64,000 bases of DNA, taken from the NCBI RefSeq assembly GCF_044904605.1, contig NZ_JADIKI010000023.1:2108001-2172000 (forward strand), given 5' to 3'. This DNA comes from Dyella_B humi (GTDB lineage: Bacteria > Pseudomonadota > Gammaproteobacteria > Xanthomonadales > Rhodanobacteraceae). Both the position numbers and the translations under genes were made by a program. The notes under the pieces are model-generated. The model was not told the origin of the DNA. It ran no database searches and worked only from the letters and a program-made list of their open reading frames with translations. Below, piece after piece: positions 47,253 through 55,573 of the stretch; position 1 is the stretch's first letter, and every line of letters begins with the position of its first letter.

Positions 47253-48077
47253 TCAATCAACACTCGCGTGGTAATACTCACCGCGCCGTTCCACATGCAC
47301 CTGCATGCCGAAAGCATCCGTCAGCATCCCACCGGTCAACACACTGGCCTTGCTGCCCACGCGCAACAGCCGGCCTTCACGCAGCAGCACCACATGATCG
47401 ATCTCCGGCAGGATTTCCTCCACGTGATGCGTCACTAGCAACAGCGTGACGCTATGCTTCGCCAATTGGCGCAAGCTTTCCAGAAACCGCCGGCGGCTGG
47501 CCGGATCCAGTCCGGTGCAGGGCTCATCCAGCAATAGCGCACGCGGACGATGCACCAGTGCACGTGCGATCAGCACGCGGCGTGCTTCGCCGGTGGACAA
47601 GCTCGCCATCTCGCGGCCGATCAGGTGCGACGCTTCCACTTGCGCCAACGCTTCTAGGGAACGTTGGCGCATGGGTTCGGTGATCTGGTGATTCACCCAC
47701 AGGCCGCGCGCGGCGAAGAAGCTGGAGACCACGGCGTCGAACACTTCCAGCGGTGACTCCTCGCTGGTGTAGTCGCCTTGCACGACGGGCGAGACGATGC
47801 CAATCAGGCTGCGCAGCTCGCTGACGTTCCAGCGGTCGCGCCCAAAGATCTTGATTGTCGGCTGGCCGTCTTTGCGTGCGAGCGGATAAAGCTGGCGCGC
47901 GATCAATCGGATCAGCGTGGATTTGCCCGAACCGTTGGCGCCAAGGATGGCGGTATGTTGGCCAGCGGCGAGACGCAGGCTCAGTCGATCGAGAATCAGG
48001 CGCTCGCCACGCTGCACGCTGGCTTCGTGAATATCCAACAAGGGAGCGGCTTCGGGGTGTGTGGTATCGGGACTCAT
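47253..48077 (-). CDS. ABC-type ATP-binding protein (ModF/YlmA-like)
   Basis: 274-aa stand-alone ATPase. Walker A GANGSGKS (near 45-52), Q-loop VSPVVQG, signature LSTGEARR in place of LSGGQ, Walker B RALLLDEPCTGLDP, H-loop VTHHVEE. The divergent signature and lack of a permease partner fit the YlmA/ModF-like group, whose role is unclear. ATG 48077 is preceded by AAGG. A near copy of the met operator sits 50 bp upstream, so methionine-linked regulation is possible. Confidence 0.85.
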   Translation of the reverse strand: MSPDTTHPEAAPLLDIHEASVQRGERLILDRLSLRLAAGQHTAILGANGSGKSTLIRLIARQLYPLARKDGQPTIKIFGRDRWNVSELRSLIGIVSPVVQGDYTSEESPLEVFDAVVSSFFAARGLWVNHQITEPMRQRSLEALAQVEASHLIGREMASLSTGEARRVLIARALVHRPRALLLDEPCTGLDPASRRRFLESLRQLAKHSVTLLLVTHHVEEILPEIDHVVLLREGRLLRVGSKASVLTGGMLTDAFGMQVHVERRGEYYHASVD

Positions 48078-48125
48078 GCCCGAACCTTGCCCGCAACGCA
48101 AGGCAATGGCAAGCGATCGACGTAC

Positions 48126-48143
48126 GGACGCCTAAACGTCCAT
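48126..48143. promoter_or_regulatory. Second copy of the met-operator-like motif
   Basis: ACGCCTAAACGTCCAT (48128-48143) differs at one position from ACGTCTAAACGTCCAT at 31811-31826. GGACG (48126-48130) and CGTCC (48137-48141) also form an inverted repeat. It lies about 50 bp upstream of the ABC ATPase start. Confidence 0.45.
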
Positions 48144-48157
48144 ACACGAAAAGTATC

Positions 48158-48373
48158 CTACTGCGTCTGCTGCTCGATCTGCTTGTCCTGATCGGCGGCA
48201 TGTTTGTCGACCAGCTTCTGCACATCCTTGGCGCGTTGTTCGTCCTGCTTCATCGCATCCCATGGTGCGCTCGGTTGCGCGGCGGCCTGCTTGGGATCGG
48301 ATTGCGGCGCAGGCGGTTTGTTGCTGCAGGCGCCCAGGGCCAGCAGGCAGAGCAGTGCGACGGCGGTTCTCAT
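48158..48373 (-). CDS. Small lipoprotein
   Basis: 71-aa precursor with a type II signal peptide: MRTAVALLCLLALGAC, with the lipobox Cys16. The mature part is short, Pro/Gln-rich and then highly charged (KDVQKLVDKHAADQDKQIEQ), probably one helix. GAGGTC lies before the ATG. The longer open frame in phase is shadow of the SDR gene on the other strand. Function unknown. Confidence 0.75.
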   Translation of the reverse strand: MRTAVALLCLLALGACSNKPPAPQSDPKQAAAQPSAPWDAMKQDEQRAKDVQKLVDKHAADQDKQIEQQTQ

Positions 48374-48451
48374 GACATGACCTCGATCAGCATGCGCCCA
48401 GTGTCCCGCCACCCGGCGCTCCGGACAAGCCATTCCTGTAAGCTTTGTTAC

Positions 48452-49234
48452 ATGAACAGCCGTATCGATGCCTGGCAATTGCAAGAACATACCGCGCTGA
48501 TCACCGGTGCCAGCAAGGGCATCGGTTATGCAACGGCGCGTGAGCTGGCTAGTTTGGGCGCGGATCTGCTGCTGGTGGCGCGCGATGACGATTACCTGGA
48601 ACAGGTTCGCGTGGAATTGACGGACGACTACCCCGGCATCGAAGTGCTGGCCTTCGCCGCCGACGTGAGCGAAGCGGAGGATCGCCTGGCCGTGTTCGAT
48701 TGGGTGGCCGATCTGGGTACGCCGGTTTCCATTCTCGTCAACAACGCGGGCGGGAATGCGCCGAAGGCGACGCTCGAGTACGAGGAAAGCGAATACCGCG
48801 CGATCTTCGAGCAGAACCTGTTTTCCGCTTACGAAATGTGCCGGCTCGCGCACCCGCACCTGATCCAGCACGCCCAGGCGGCCATCGTGAACGTGGGCTC
48901 GGTATCCGGCGCTACGCACGTGCGCACTGGTTCGCCCTACGGCATGACCAAGGCGGCGCTGCATCAGCTCACGCGCAACCTCGCCGCCGAATGGGCGATC
49001 GATGGCATCCGTGTCAATGCGGTGGCGCCCTGGTACATCCGCACGCAGCGCTCCGAACCGGCGTTGGCCGATTCCGATTACCTCGACGAAGTGCTTGACC
49101 GCACACCGCTGCGGCGTATCGGCGAACCAGAGGAAGTGGCTGCGGCCATCGCGTTTCTCTGTTTGCCGGCGGCGAGCTACATCACCGGGCAGGTGCTGGC
49201 GGTGGACGGAGGATTTCTCAACTACGGCTTCTGA
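48452..49234 (+). CDS. Short-chain dehydrogenase, tropinone-reductase-like
   Basis: 260-aa NAD(P)-dependent oxidoreductase. TGASKGIG (near 19-26), NNAGG (about 95) and the catalytic YGMTK are the classical SDR set. The N-terminal WQLQEHTALITG and the C-terminal SYITGQVLAVDGGF match the tropinone-reductase-like subfamily common in plants and some proteobacteria. The substrate is unknown. The ATG has only a weak ribosome binding site and the gene is divergent from the small lipoprotein. Confidence 0.88.
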   Translation: MNSRIDAWQLQEHTALITGASKGIGYATARELASLGADLLLVARDDDYLEQVRVELTDDYPGIEVLAFAADVSEAEDRLAVFDWVADLGTPVSILVNNAGGNAPKATLEYEESEYRAIFEQNLFSAYEMCRLAHPHLIQHAQAAIVNVGSVSGATHVRTGSPYGMTKAALHQLTRNLAAEWAIDGIRVNAVAPWYIRTQRSEPALADSDYLDEVLDRTPLRRIGEPEEVAAAIAFLCLPAASYITGQVLAVDGGFLNYGF

Positions 49235-49343
49235 GCATCCGCACTTTTCCACAGCGGCTGGGGAAACCCTGGTGGCAACCCTGTGGATAAAGCTTCACGA
49301 AGCTTGCACGACAGTCACTTGCATGACATTGCGCAGATTCTGC

Positions 49344-49970
49344 TCAGCAGTGGCTGAGCTCGGCAAGCAAATCCTTTTCGCGTTGTTGCAAGGCCGGCTG
49401 ATCGGCCTTGAACGCGCGCGACAGCTTGCGTTCGTTCTCGTCGTATTGATCGCGCAGGGTTGAGCAGGTGTCCTGTGGCGTCATGGGTTCGCATTGATCC
49501 TGCACCAGCACGTAGTTGCTGGCGATCATCGCAGCGTTGGGTTTGACGCCGGGCGTGATATGCCCGAGCGGCGTGGGAAGCATGCCGGTCATGGCGATCG
49601 GCGCGTAGTAGGGCTGCGGATTGCCGTTGCTGCTCAGGTACGTGGTGCGATCCGTGGCGCGTGCGCAGCGGTACATCATGGATGGCGGCGTGCGCGGCAA
49701 AAGTGCGGGCGTTGTCGGCGCGGCCGTCACGTGTGGCGCAGGGCTTGGTGGTTCCGGCAGCGGCGAGGCGGCGGGGCCGTTGTCATCCAACTGCATGGCC
49801 TGTTGCTGCTGGTCGCGTGCGCAAGGCGTGCCCTGATAGATCAGCTGACCTTGCGTCGTGCGGCATTTGTACACGGTGAGGCTATCCGCCCGTGCCTGCA
49901 TGGGTAGCGTTAACCCCACCAGGAGCGATAGCACGGCTACGAATACGCCAGTAGCGCCAAGATGTTTCAT
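49344..49970 (-). CDS. Exported protein with DUF4124-like N-terminus
   Basis: 208-aa protein with a signal peptide (about 1-28, PMQARADS). The segment VYKCRTTQGQLIYQGTPCA is the short DUF4124 motif with two cysteines, followed by a Pro-rich linker and a helical, Gln/Lys-rich end with a terminal Cys (LLAELSHC). Function unknown. Upstream of the stop (49235-49343) lies a perfect DnaA-box-like TGTGGATAA at 49282-49290. Confidence 0.7.
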   Translation of the reverse strand: MKHLGATGVFVAVLSLLVGLTLPMQARADSLTVYKCRTTQGQLIYQGTPCARDQQQQAMQLDDNGPAASPLPEPPSPAPHVTAAPTTPALLPRTPPSMMYRCARATDRTTYLSSNGNPQPYYAPIAMTGMLPTPLGHITPGVKPNAAMIASNYVLVQDQCEPMTPQDTCSTLRDQYDENERKLSRAFKADQPALQQREKDLLAELSHC

Positions 49971-50016
49971 GCCGCGATTCTACGCGTTCAACTCGGCGGG
50001 CAAGACGCTCGGAAGC

Positions 50017-50961
50017 TCAGAATTCCACCGAGTGTTCTTCCGCGGCGAAGCCGATGGTGACCGCGCCTTCGCCGACATTGACCATACCGGTGATGCTCAT
50101 CGGTGCCTGCATCAGCGTGACTCCGCATTCCTCACAGGCTTGCGCCAGCTTGGCGTAGCCCGGCAGCGTCGGCAGTTCACTGAGATCGCCACCGTAGGCG
50201 GTGCACATCACCGGCACCAGCAGGCCAGCGCGTACGCGATCGGCAGCGTAGCCGAACAAGGCTTCGCAGCCATGCTCCCAGCCGCGTACCTTGCCGACTG
50301 GCGTGGTCTCGCCGCGGTAGCCGCGTAGCAGCGGTTTGATGTCCAGCGTGGAGCCGAGCACGGCGCTGAGCAGACCTACGCTGCGGTCGCCTTTCTTCTT
50401 CGCACGGGCGCGCAAGTAATACAGGTCGCGCGGCAGCATGTAGCCATAGGAGTTCTCGGCGATATACGCCAGCCGCTCGCGGATCGCGGCAGGTGTTTCA
50501 TTCGCCTGAATCAGGCGCACCGCCTCAATCACACACGGTGCGGAACCGGCGAACAGGCTGCGCGTATCCAGCACGCGCATTAGGAAGGGGCCGGTGATGC
50601 CGGCGGGCTCGCGTACTTTCCGGTAGTTCTTCAGCACCGCAAAGCTGGCCTTGATCACGTTGTCGTAGATCGCGCTACGCCCGGCAGTGATGGTGAGGCA
50701 GAACACGCAGTCCTTCTCCAGCACCAGCTTCTCCAGAAACAGCTTCTGCACATCCTCCATCGAACAAGGCTCGGTCTCGGCGGAGTGGCTGCGACCGCCC
50801 AGCTTGAGGCTCAAAAAACGCTCAATTTCAGCTGGATCGCGGTTGTCCTTGAACGTGGAATTATCGACCCGCACCGCGATGGGCATGATGGCTATGTCGT
50901 GCTGCTGCAGGAAATCCCGCGGTAGATCGCAGGATGCATCGATAGCCAAGCCCATTCGCAT
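50017..50961 (-). CDS. DegV family fatty-acid-binding protein
   Basis: 314-aa cytosolic protein of the DegV/FakB fold. The N-terminus MGLAIDASCDLPRDFLQQHDI is the usual fatty-acid carboxylate loop with Asp-Ala-Ser/Cys. Two domains follow, with LRARAKKKGDRSVGLLSAVL as the typical central helix-turn. In Firmicutes such proteins present fatty acids to FakA kinase, but no kinase is nearby here. ATG 50961 has GGGGAG upstream. Confidence 0.85.
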   Translation of the reverse strand: MRMGLAIDASCDLPRDFLQQHDIAIMPIAVRVDNSTFKDNRDPAEIERFLSLKLGGRSHSAETEPCSMEDVQKLFLEKLVLEKDCVFCLTITAGRSAIYDNVIKASFAVLKNYRKVREPAGITGPFLMRVLDTRSLFAGSAPCVIEAVRLIQANETPAAIRERLAYIAENSYGYMLPRDLYYLRARAKKKGDRSVGLLSAVLGSTLDIKPLLRGYRGETTPVGKVRGWEHGCEALFGYAADRVRAGLLVPVMCTAYGGDLSELPTLPGYAKLAQACEECGVTLMQAPMSITGMVNVGEGAVTIGFAAEEHSVEF

Positions 50962-51117
50962 GTTGCCAACTCCCCTCACTGCATGGCAGGTGCAACATAG
51001 CACGCGTCGACGAGATGGGATTGTCGCGGTGCGGAAAGGTTCCGTCGTGTGTTCAACGCCTCTAAGATAGTCGCAGACCGAGATTTGGCATCTCGCCGGC
51101 GTGGCGTCGCCGGTAAT

Positions 51118-51139
51118 GCATGGCGAAGCTTCGCCATGC
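51118..51139. repeat. 22-bp perfect palindrome upstream of the amn-like gene
   Basis: GCATGGCGAAG (51118-51128) followed without a gap by its reverse complement CTTCGCCATGC (51129-51139). It ends 16 nt before the ATG at 51156 and is flanked by CCGG on both sides. As RNA it could fold with the ribosome binding region nearby. Confidence 0.6.
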
Positions 51140-51155
51140 CGGACAAGAGCTTTGC

Positions 51156-51944
51156 ATGAAAACCAAACACGAGATCGTCACCAATTGGCTGCCGCGTTAT
51201 ACCGGCGTGTCGCTCGAACAATTCGGCCGCCACATCCTGCTTACCAATTTCAGTCACTACGTCGACCTCTTCGCGCAATGGCACGGCGTGGACGTGCAAG
51301 GACGCGACCGGCCGATGCCAAGCGCAACGGCAGACGGCATCACGCTCATCAACTTCGGCATGGGCAGCCCCAATGCGGCTACCGTGATGGATCTGCTCGG
51401 CGCGATTCAACCGAGCGCCGTGCTGTTTCTCGGCAAATGCGGCGGAGTGAAAAAGAAGAATCAACTGGGCGATCTGATTCTGCCCATCGCTGCCATCCGC
51501 GGCGAAGGCACCAGCAACGATTACCTGCCGCCAGAGGTGCCGGCATTGCCGGCGTTCCAAATGCAACGCGGCGTATCCACCATGATTCGCGACTTAGGCC
51601 ACGACTATTGGACCGGCACCGTCTACACCACCAATCGCCGTGTGTGGGAGCACGACGAAACCTTCAAGGAATACCTGCGCCGCACGCGTTGCATGGCAGT
51701 GGACATGGAAACCGCCACCATCTTCGCCGCCGGCTTCGCCAATCACATTCCCTGCGGTGCACTGTTGCTGGTCTCCGATCAGCCCATGATCCCGGAAGGC
51801 ATAAAGACCGAACTCAGCGATCGCAGCGTTACCGCGCAATACGTCGAGGCGCATATCCGCATCGGCATCGAAGCCCTCAAGCTCGTGCGACGGAACGGAC
51901 GAAGCGTGAAACACCTGCGTTTTGAGGAGGAGCTAGGGGAGTGA
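51156..51944 (+). CDS. amn: AMP nucleosidase-like protein, catalytic domain only
   Basis: 262-aa protein of the phosphorylase family. NFGMGSPNAATVMDLL, LFLGKCGGVK and the C-terminal MAVDMETATIFAAGF (Met-Glu nucleobase/ribose site) match the catalytic half of AMP nucleosidase, which cleaves AMP to adenine and ribose-5-phosphate. E. coli Amn is 484 aa with an N-terminal regulatory domain that is absent here. Another purine or phosphate-ribose nucleosidase activity is possible. ATG 51156 is chosen from the family start MKTKHEIVTNWLPRYTG. Confidence 0.82.
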   Translation: MKTKHEIVTNWLPRYTGVSLEQFGRHILLTNFSHYVDLFAQWHGVDVQGRDRPMPSATADGITLINFGMGSPNAATVMDLLGAIQPSAVLFLGKCGGVKKKNQLGDLILPIAAIRGEGTSNDYLPPEVPALPAFQMQRGVSTMIRDLGHDYWTGTVYTTNRRVWEHDETFKEYLRRTRCMAVDMETATIFAAGFANHIPCGALLLVSDQPMIPEGIKTELSDRSVTAQYVEAHIRIGIEALKLVRRNGRSVKHLRFEEELGE

Positions 51945-52280
51945 GCTGCCAATCTCGGCGTAGAAATCGGGGCGAAAGCTTGCTTGTGGCTGACGATATT
52001 GGCGGTCGTCGCGTATGAAAACACCCGCAGAACCGAGCGATGCGCAAATTCATGCGATTAATCGCAAATTATTGTCGTTGACTTTGTGTTATTTGAACCC
52101 TTAATTTTCAGGATAACAAAGTGCTAAAGGGCCGTTAAGAAACGGCTTGAGCAATTTGTCGGGGATGGGGAAGAAAAAGCCGTCCGCTCACGATCTGGCT
52201 GAGGATGGGTCCTTGGCCTAGGAAGAGCGTTTTTTAACGGCTTTACCTCTTTTGTTTTTTTGCTGCTGGGGAGCACCTTA
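51945..52280 (+). promoter_or_regulatory. 336-bp leader region of the TonB-dependent receptor gene
   Basis: AT-rich and gene-free. TTGACT (about 52078) with a 17-bp spacer and TTAATT is a weak promoter. Downstream, GCCGTT-AAGA-AACGGC (52131-52146) is a hairpin. AAAGCCGT (52176-52183) can pair with ACGGCTTT (52237-52244). So the motif AACGGCTT or its inverse appears three times in the leader. GGGGAG precedes the ATG at 52281. Confidence 0.45.
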
Positions 52281-55200
52281 ATGAGCGTTAAAAAGTTTGT
52301 GCCCGCATCGAACAGGATGCCGGTGCGTCACACTGCGTTGGCTATTGCAGTTGCGATGGGGTTCGGGTTTTCCGGACAAGTGCTGGCGCAGGCCACGACA
52401 GGTTCGATCACGGGTACCGCGCCGGTCGCGGCAGGCGAATCCGTTCGACTGACCAACGTCGGCACTGGCCTTACGCGCACGGTGCCGGTGGATGCCACTG
52501 GCCATTACTACGCCGCTAGCTTGCCGACAGGCACCTACAACGTATCGCTGGTCAGCAATGGCCAAGTGGTCGCCTCGCAAAACAACGTGGCTGTGACCGT
52601 GGTCGGCGCCACCGCTTCGTTTGCGGCTGCCAAGGAAACCAAGGATCTGGCTACCGTGACGGTGACCGCCAATGCGATCCCGCCGATCGATGTGACCAAC
52701 ACGCGCCAAAGCGCGATCCTCACCGCGCAGCAGCTGAAAGATCTGCCGATTGCTCACAATGCGGAATCCATTGCATTGCTGGCGCCGGGCGTGACGTTGG
52801 GTGCCTCCAGCCTTGGCACGGGTCCGAACGGTGCGCCGCTGGTTTCAATGGGCGGCAACAGCGTCGTTGAAAACGCCTATTACATCAACGGCTTCAATAC
52901 CACCGATATTATTGGTGGTGCGGGTGGCATCTCGCTACCTTATTTCGCTATTGCCGAACAGCAGACCATCACCTCCGGTTATGGTCCCGAGTATGGCCGC
53001 TCGACCGGTGGCGTGATCAGCCAGCTCGGTGCGCGCGGCAGCAATCAATGGCACTTCGGTGCGTACGTTGATTACCGACCGACTTTTGCGGAAAGCGGCT
53101 ACGACAATATCTATTACTCGAATCCGCTCGTGCCGGTGGGTTCCTCCTGGGCTGCCACCCAGGGCACCACTCCGTATGGAGCCGGGTACGGCCACATTGA
53201 AAATGGCCAGAAACAGAACAGCGACTGGGAAACGGTGTATGACGCTTACATCAGCGGCCCGCTGATCAAGGACAAACTGTTCTTCTACATCACTGCAGAA
53301 TGGCAGCACGACAGCAACCAGGCCGGTGTTGTAAACAATGGTGTGTCAACGCCGGCAGGTTTCTGGCAGTCGACCGCTACGAATTCGCCCAAGCTTTACG
53401 GCAAGCTGGACTGGAACATCAACGACAGCAATATTCTTGAGTTGACGGGCGTCAAGAGCAACTCCGACGTCAGCAGCAACAACTACTACAACTACAATTA
53501 CTCGAACCAGAGCGTCGGCAATTATTACGGTCCGGGGTTGTTGAGCAAGAACGACTTCAATATCGGCGTCCTCAAGTACACCTCCTACATCACCGACAGC
53601 CTCACGCTCGAAGTACTGGCCGGGCAGATGCAGGGCACATATTTCACGTCGCTGCCTGGTGGCAACCTACAGCCGGTGCTGTATTCGCCGGCTTTATCGA
53701 CTACCACTCCGGGCTATGCCAATTTGGCGAACGTCCCGAATCTGTATCCGACGCAACAGGGCAATCCGAATCACAAGTCGAAGGCCACTAACCTGCGTAT
53801 CGACCTTGATTGGAAAATCACGGACACGCACGATCTGAAGTTCGGCATCGATAATCTCCAGACCCATGACGACCACGACGGGTTCAGCAGCCTCGGCGGT
53901 GGTACCTGGATCTACAACGACGGCAACTCGCTTCCGGTCTACTCCACCACTGCGCCCTACGTCACGACGCCGTCCGCCGGAAGGTATGTGCAGGAGAATA
54001 TCGCGGGTTCGGACATCAACCTGGCAGTCATGCAAAAGGCGCAGTACATCGAGGACCGTTGGCAGGTCTTACCGAACCTGCTGCTTGACCTTGGCATACG
54101 CAACGACTCATTCAAGAATATCGCGCCCGGCGGCGTGGAATACGTGCGCGAGACCAGGCCGCAGTGGGCACCGCGTCTGGGCTTCAGTTGGGATATCTTC
54201 GGCGACAGCACGGCGAAGCTGTTCGGTAACGCAGGTCGCTACTATCTGGCGTTGCCGACGGGCCTGGCTGCACGTAACTCAGCGTTTGGCACCGTCAATG
54301 GCGAGGTGACCTATACCTACACTTCCATTGGCCCGAACGGCATTCCTCAAGGTCTGACACCGGTTGCGGTCACTCCGGCCCCCGGTGTGACCAGGCCTGG
54401 TTTTTACTCGCCCGATGGCGAGAATGGCGTTCCCGGAAACGGCCTGGATTACACCTCGAAGAACCTGAAGCCCGAATATCAGGATGAATTCGTCCTGGGC
54501 TTCCAGAAGACCCTCGGTGATACCGGTTTGACGTTCGGCACGACGGCCACCTATCAAAAGGTGGGTAACCTCGTGGATGACACTGATCTCGTCGCGTGTG
54601 GCACCGTTGTTGGTGCCTTGGTCAATCCGGGCAAGACCAACTACATTCAACAACCCTGCGGTCTGGTTACGTGGAACCCGAACACCAACCAGGGAGTTTA
54701 TGTAAATCCAAGTTTTCCGGGCGTATATTTCCCGAAGCCGTCGCGCAAGTATTACGGTTTGGAGAGCTACCTGGAGCACACCTGGGACGGCAAGTGGTAC
54801 GCCAAGGTCGACTACCTGATCTCGAAGTCGTGGGGTTCGAGTGAAGGTCCGACCGAAACGGCGACGGGCCAGATCTCGAACCAGACGCAGGTTAACAAGC
54901 AGAATGGTGGTCTTTCCGGTTCCACCACGGCGCAGTGGGACTTCCCCGACCTGATGCAATACGCCAACGGTGAACTGCCCAACAGCCGTCGTCACACCCT
55001 CAAGGCCTTTGGCGCCTATGCTATTACGCCGGAATTGACGATCAGCGGCACCTATATCATCCAGTCCGGTGCGCCGAACATTTGCCTGAGCGGTTACGGC
55101 ACGACGTTGAACACGGATCTTTATGGCGGTTCTTACCAGCACTTCTGTGGCGGCGTACCCGCAGGTAATTCGAATCTCGTAGACGCAAACGGCAACCCCA

Positions 55201-55484
55201 TAGGCTATGGCGGTCTGCCGTCTCCTCCGGGGACGAGTGGTCACACGCCGTGGATCCATCAGATCAACCTGGCACTGACTTACATACCGGCATGGGGCCA
55301 CAAGCATCTGACCTTCCAGGCGATGGTCCACAACCTGCTCAACGAGCAGAATGCGACGCTGTATGTTTCGAGCTATATGACCACCGCGGTCAACGGTGGG
55401 GGCAACTTCCAGCCCAACTACAAAACGGCGACCGCGCTGGAAGCGCCGCGCTATGCAGACTTCAGCGTGAAGTTCGACTGGTAA
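52281..55484 (+). CDS. TonB-dependent receptor, Oar-like
   Basis: 1067-aa outer-membrane receptor. A signal peptide (about 1-37, GFSGQVLAQA) is followed by a carboxypeptidase-regulatory-like domain (about 38-115, SVRLTNVGTGLTRTVPVD...), a plug (about 125-240, with SIALLAPGVTLG and EYGRSTGGVI) and a large beta-barrel ending in FSVKFDW with a terminal aromatic. This is the Oar/SusC-like layout that imports or exports large ligands with TonB. Ligand unknown. It is followed by a strong terminator and a convergent TPR-sulfotransferase. A divergent hydroxylase lies beyond, a recurring trio in Xanthomonadales. Confidence 0.9.
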   Translation: MSVKKFVPASNRMPVRHTALAIAVAMGFGFSGQVLAQATTGSITGTAPVAAGESVRLTNVGTGLTRTVPVDATGHYYAASLPTGTYNVSLVSNGQVVASQNNVAVTVVGATASFAAAKETKDLATVTVTANAIPPIDVTNTRQSAILTAQQLKDLPIAHNAESIALLAPGVTLGASSLGTGPNGAPLVSMGGNSVVENAYYINGFNTTDIIGGAGGISLPYFAIAEQQTITSGYGPEYGRSTGGVISQLGARGSNQWHFGAYVDYRPTFAESGYDNIYYSNPLVPVGSSWAATQGTTPYGAGYGHIENGQKQNSDWETVYDAYISGPLIKDKLFFYITAEWQHDSNQAGVVNNGVSTPAGFWQSTATNSPKLYGKLDWNINDSNILELTGVKSNSDVSSNNYYNYNYSNQSVGNYYGPGLLSKNDFNIGVLKYTSYITDSLTLEVLAGQMQGTYFTSLPGGNLQPVLYSPALSTTTPGYANLANVPNLYPTQQGNPNHKSKATNLRIDLDWKITDTHDLKFGIDNLQTHDDHDGFSSLGGGTWIYNDGNSLPVYSTTAPYVTTPSAGRYVQENIAGSDINLAVMQKAQYIEDRWQVLPNLLLDLGIRNDSFKNIAPGGVEYVRETRPQWAPRLGFSWDIFGDSTAKLFGNAGRYYLALPTGLAARNSAFGTVNGEVTYTYTSIGPNGIPQGLTPVAVTPAPGVTRPGFYSPDGENGVPGNGLDYTSKNLKPEYQDEFVLGFQKTLGDTGLTFGTTATYQKVGNLVDDTDLVACGTVVGALVNPGKTNYIQQPCGLVTWNPNTNQGVYVNPSFPGVYFPKPSRKYYGLESYLEHTWDGKWYAKVDYLISKSWGSSEGPTETATGQISNQTQVNKQNGGLSGSTTAQWDFPDLMQYANGELPNSRRHTLKAFGAYAITPELTISGTYIIQSGAPNICLSGYGTTLNTDLYGGSYQHFCGGVPAGNSNLVDANGNPIGYGGLPSPPGTSGHTPWIHQINLALTYIPAWGHKHLTFQAMVHNLLNEQNATLYVSSYMTTAVNGGGNFQPNYKTATALEAPRYADFSVKFDW

Positions 55485-55537
55485 TTCCCGTAGGCAGTTC
55501 ACCGGTGTCAGGAATGGCACCGGTAACGGAAGCAAAG

Positions 55538-55569
55538 AAAAAGGCCGCCGGTTATCTGGCGGCCTTTTT
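55538..55569. terminator. Bidirectional intrinsic terminator
   Basis: AAAAAGGCCGCC (55538-55549), 8-nt loop, GGCGGCCTTTTT (55558-55569). It has A5 and T5 flanks and serves both the receptor and the convergent sulfotransferase gene. Confidence 0.92.
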
Positions 55570-55573
55570 CGTT

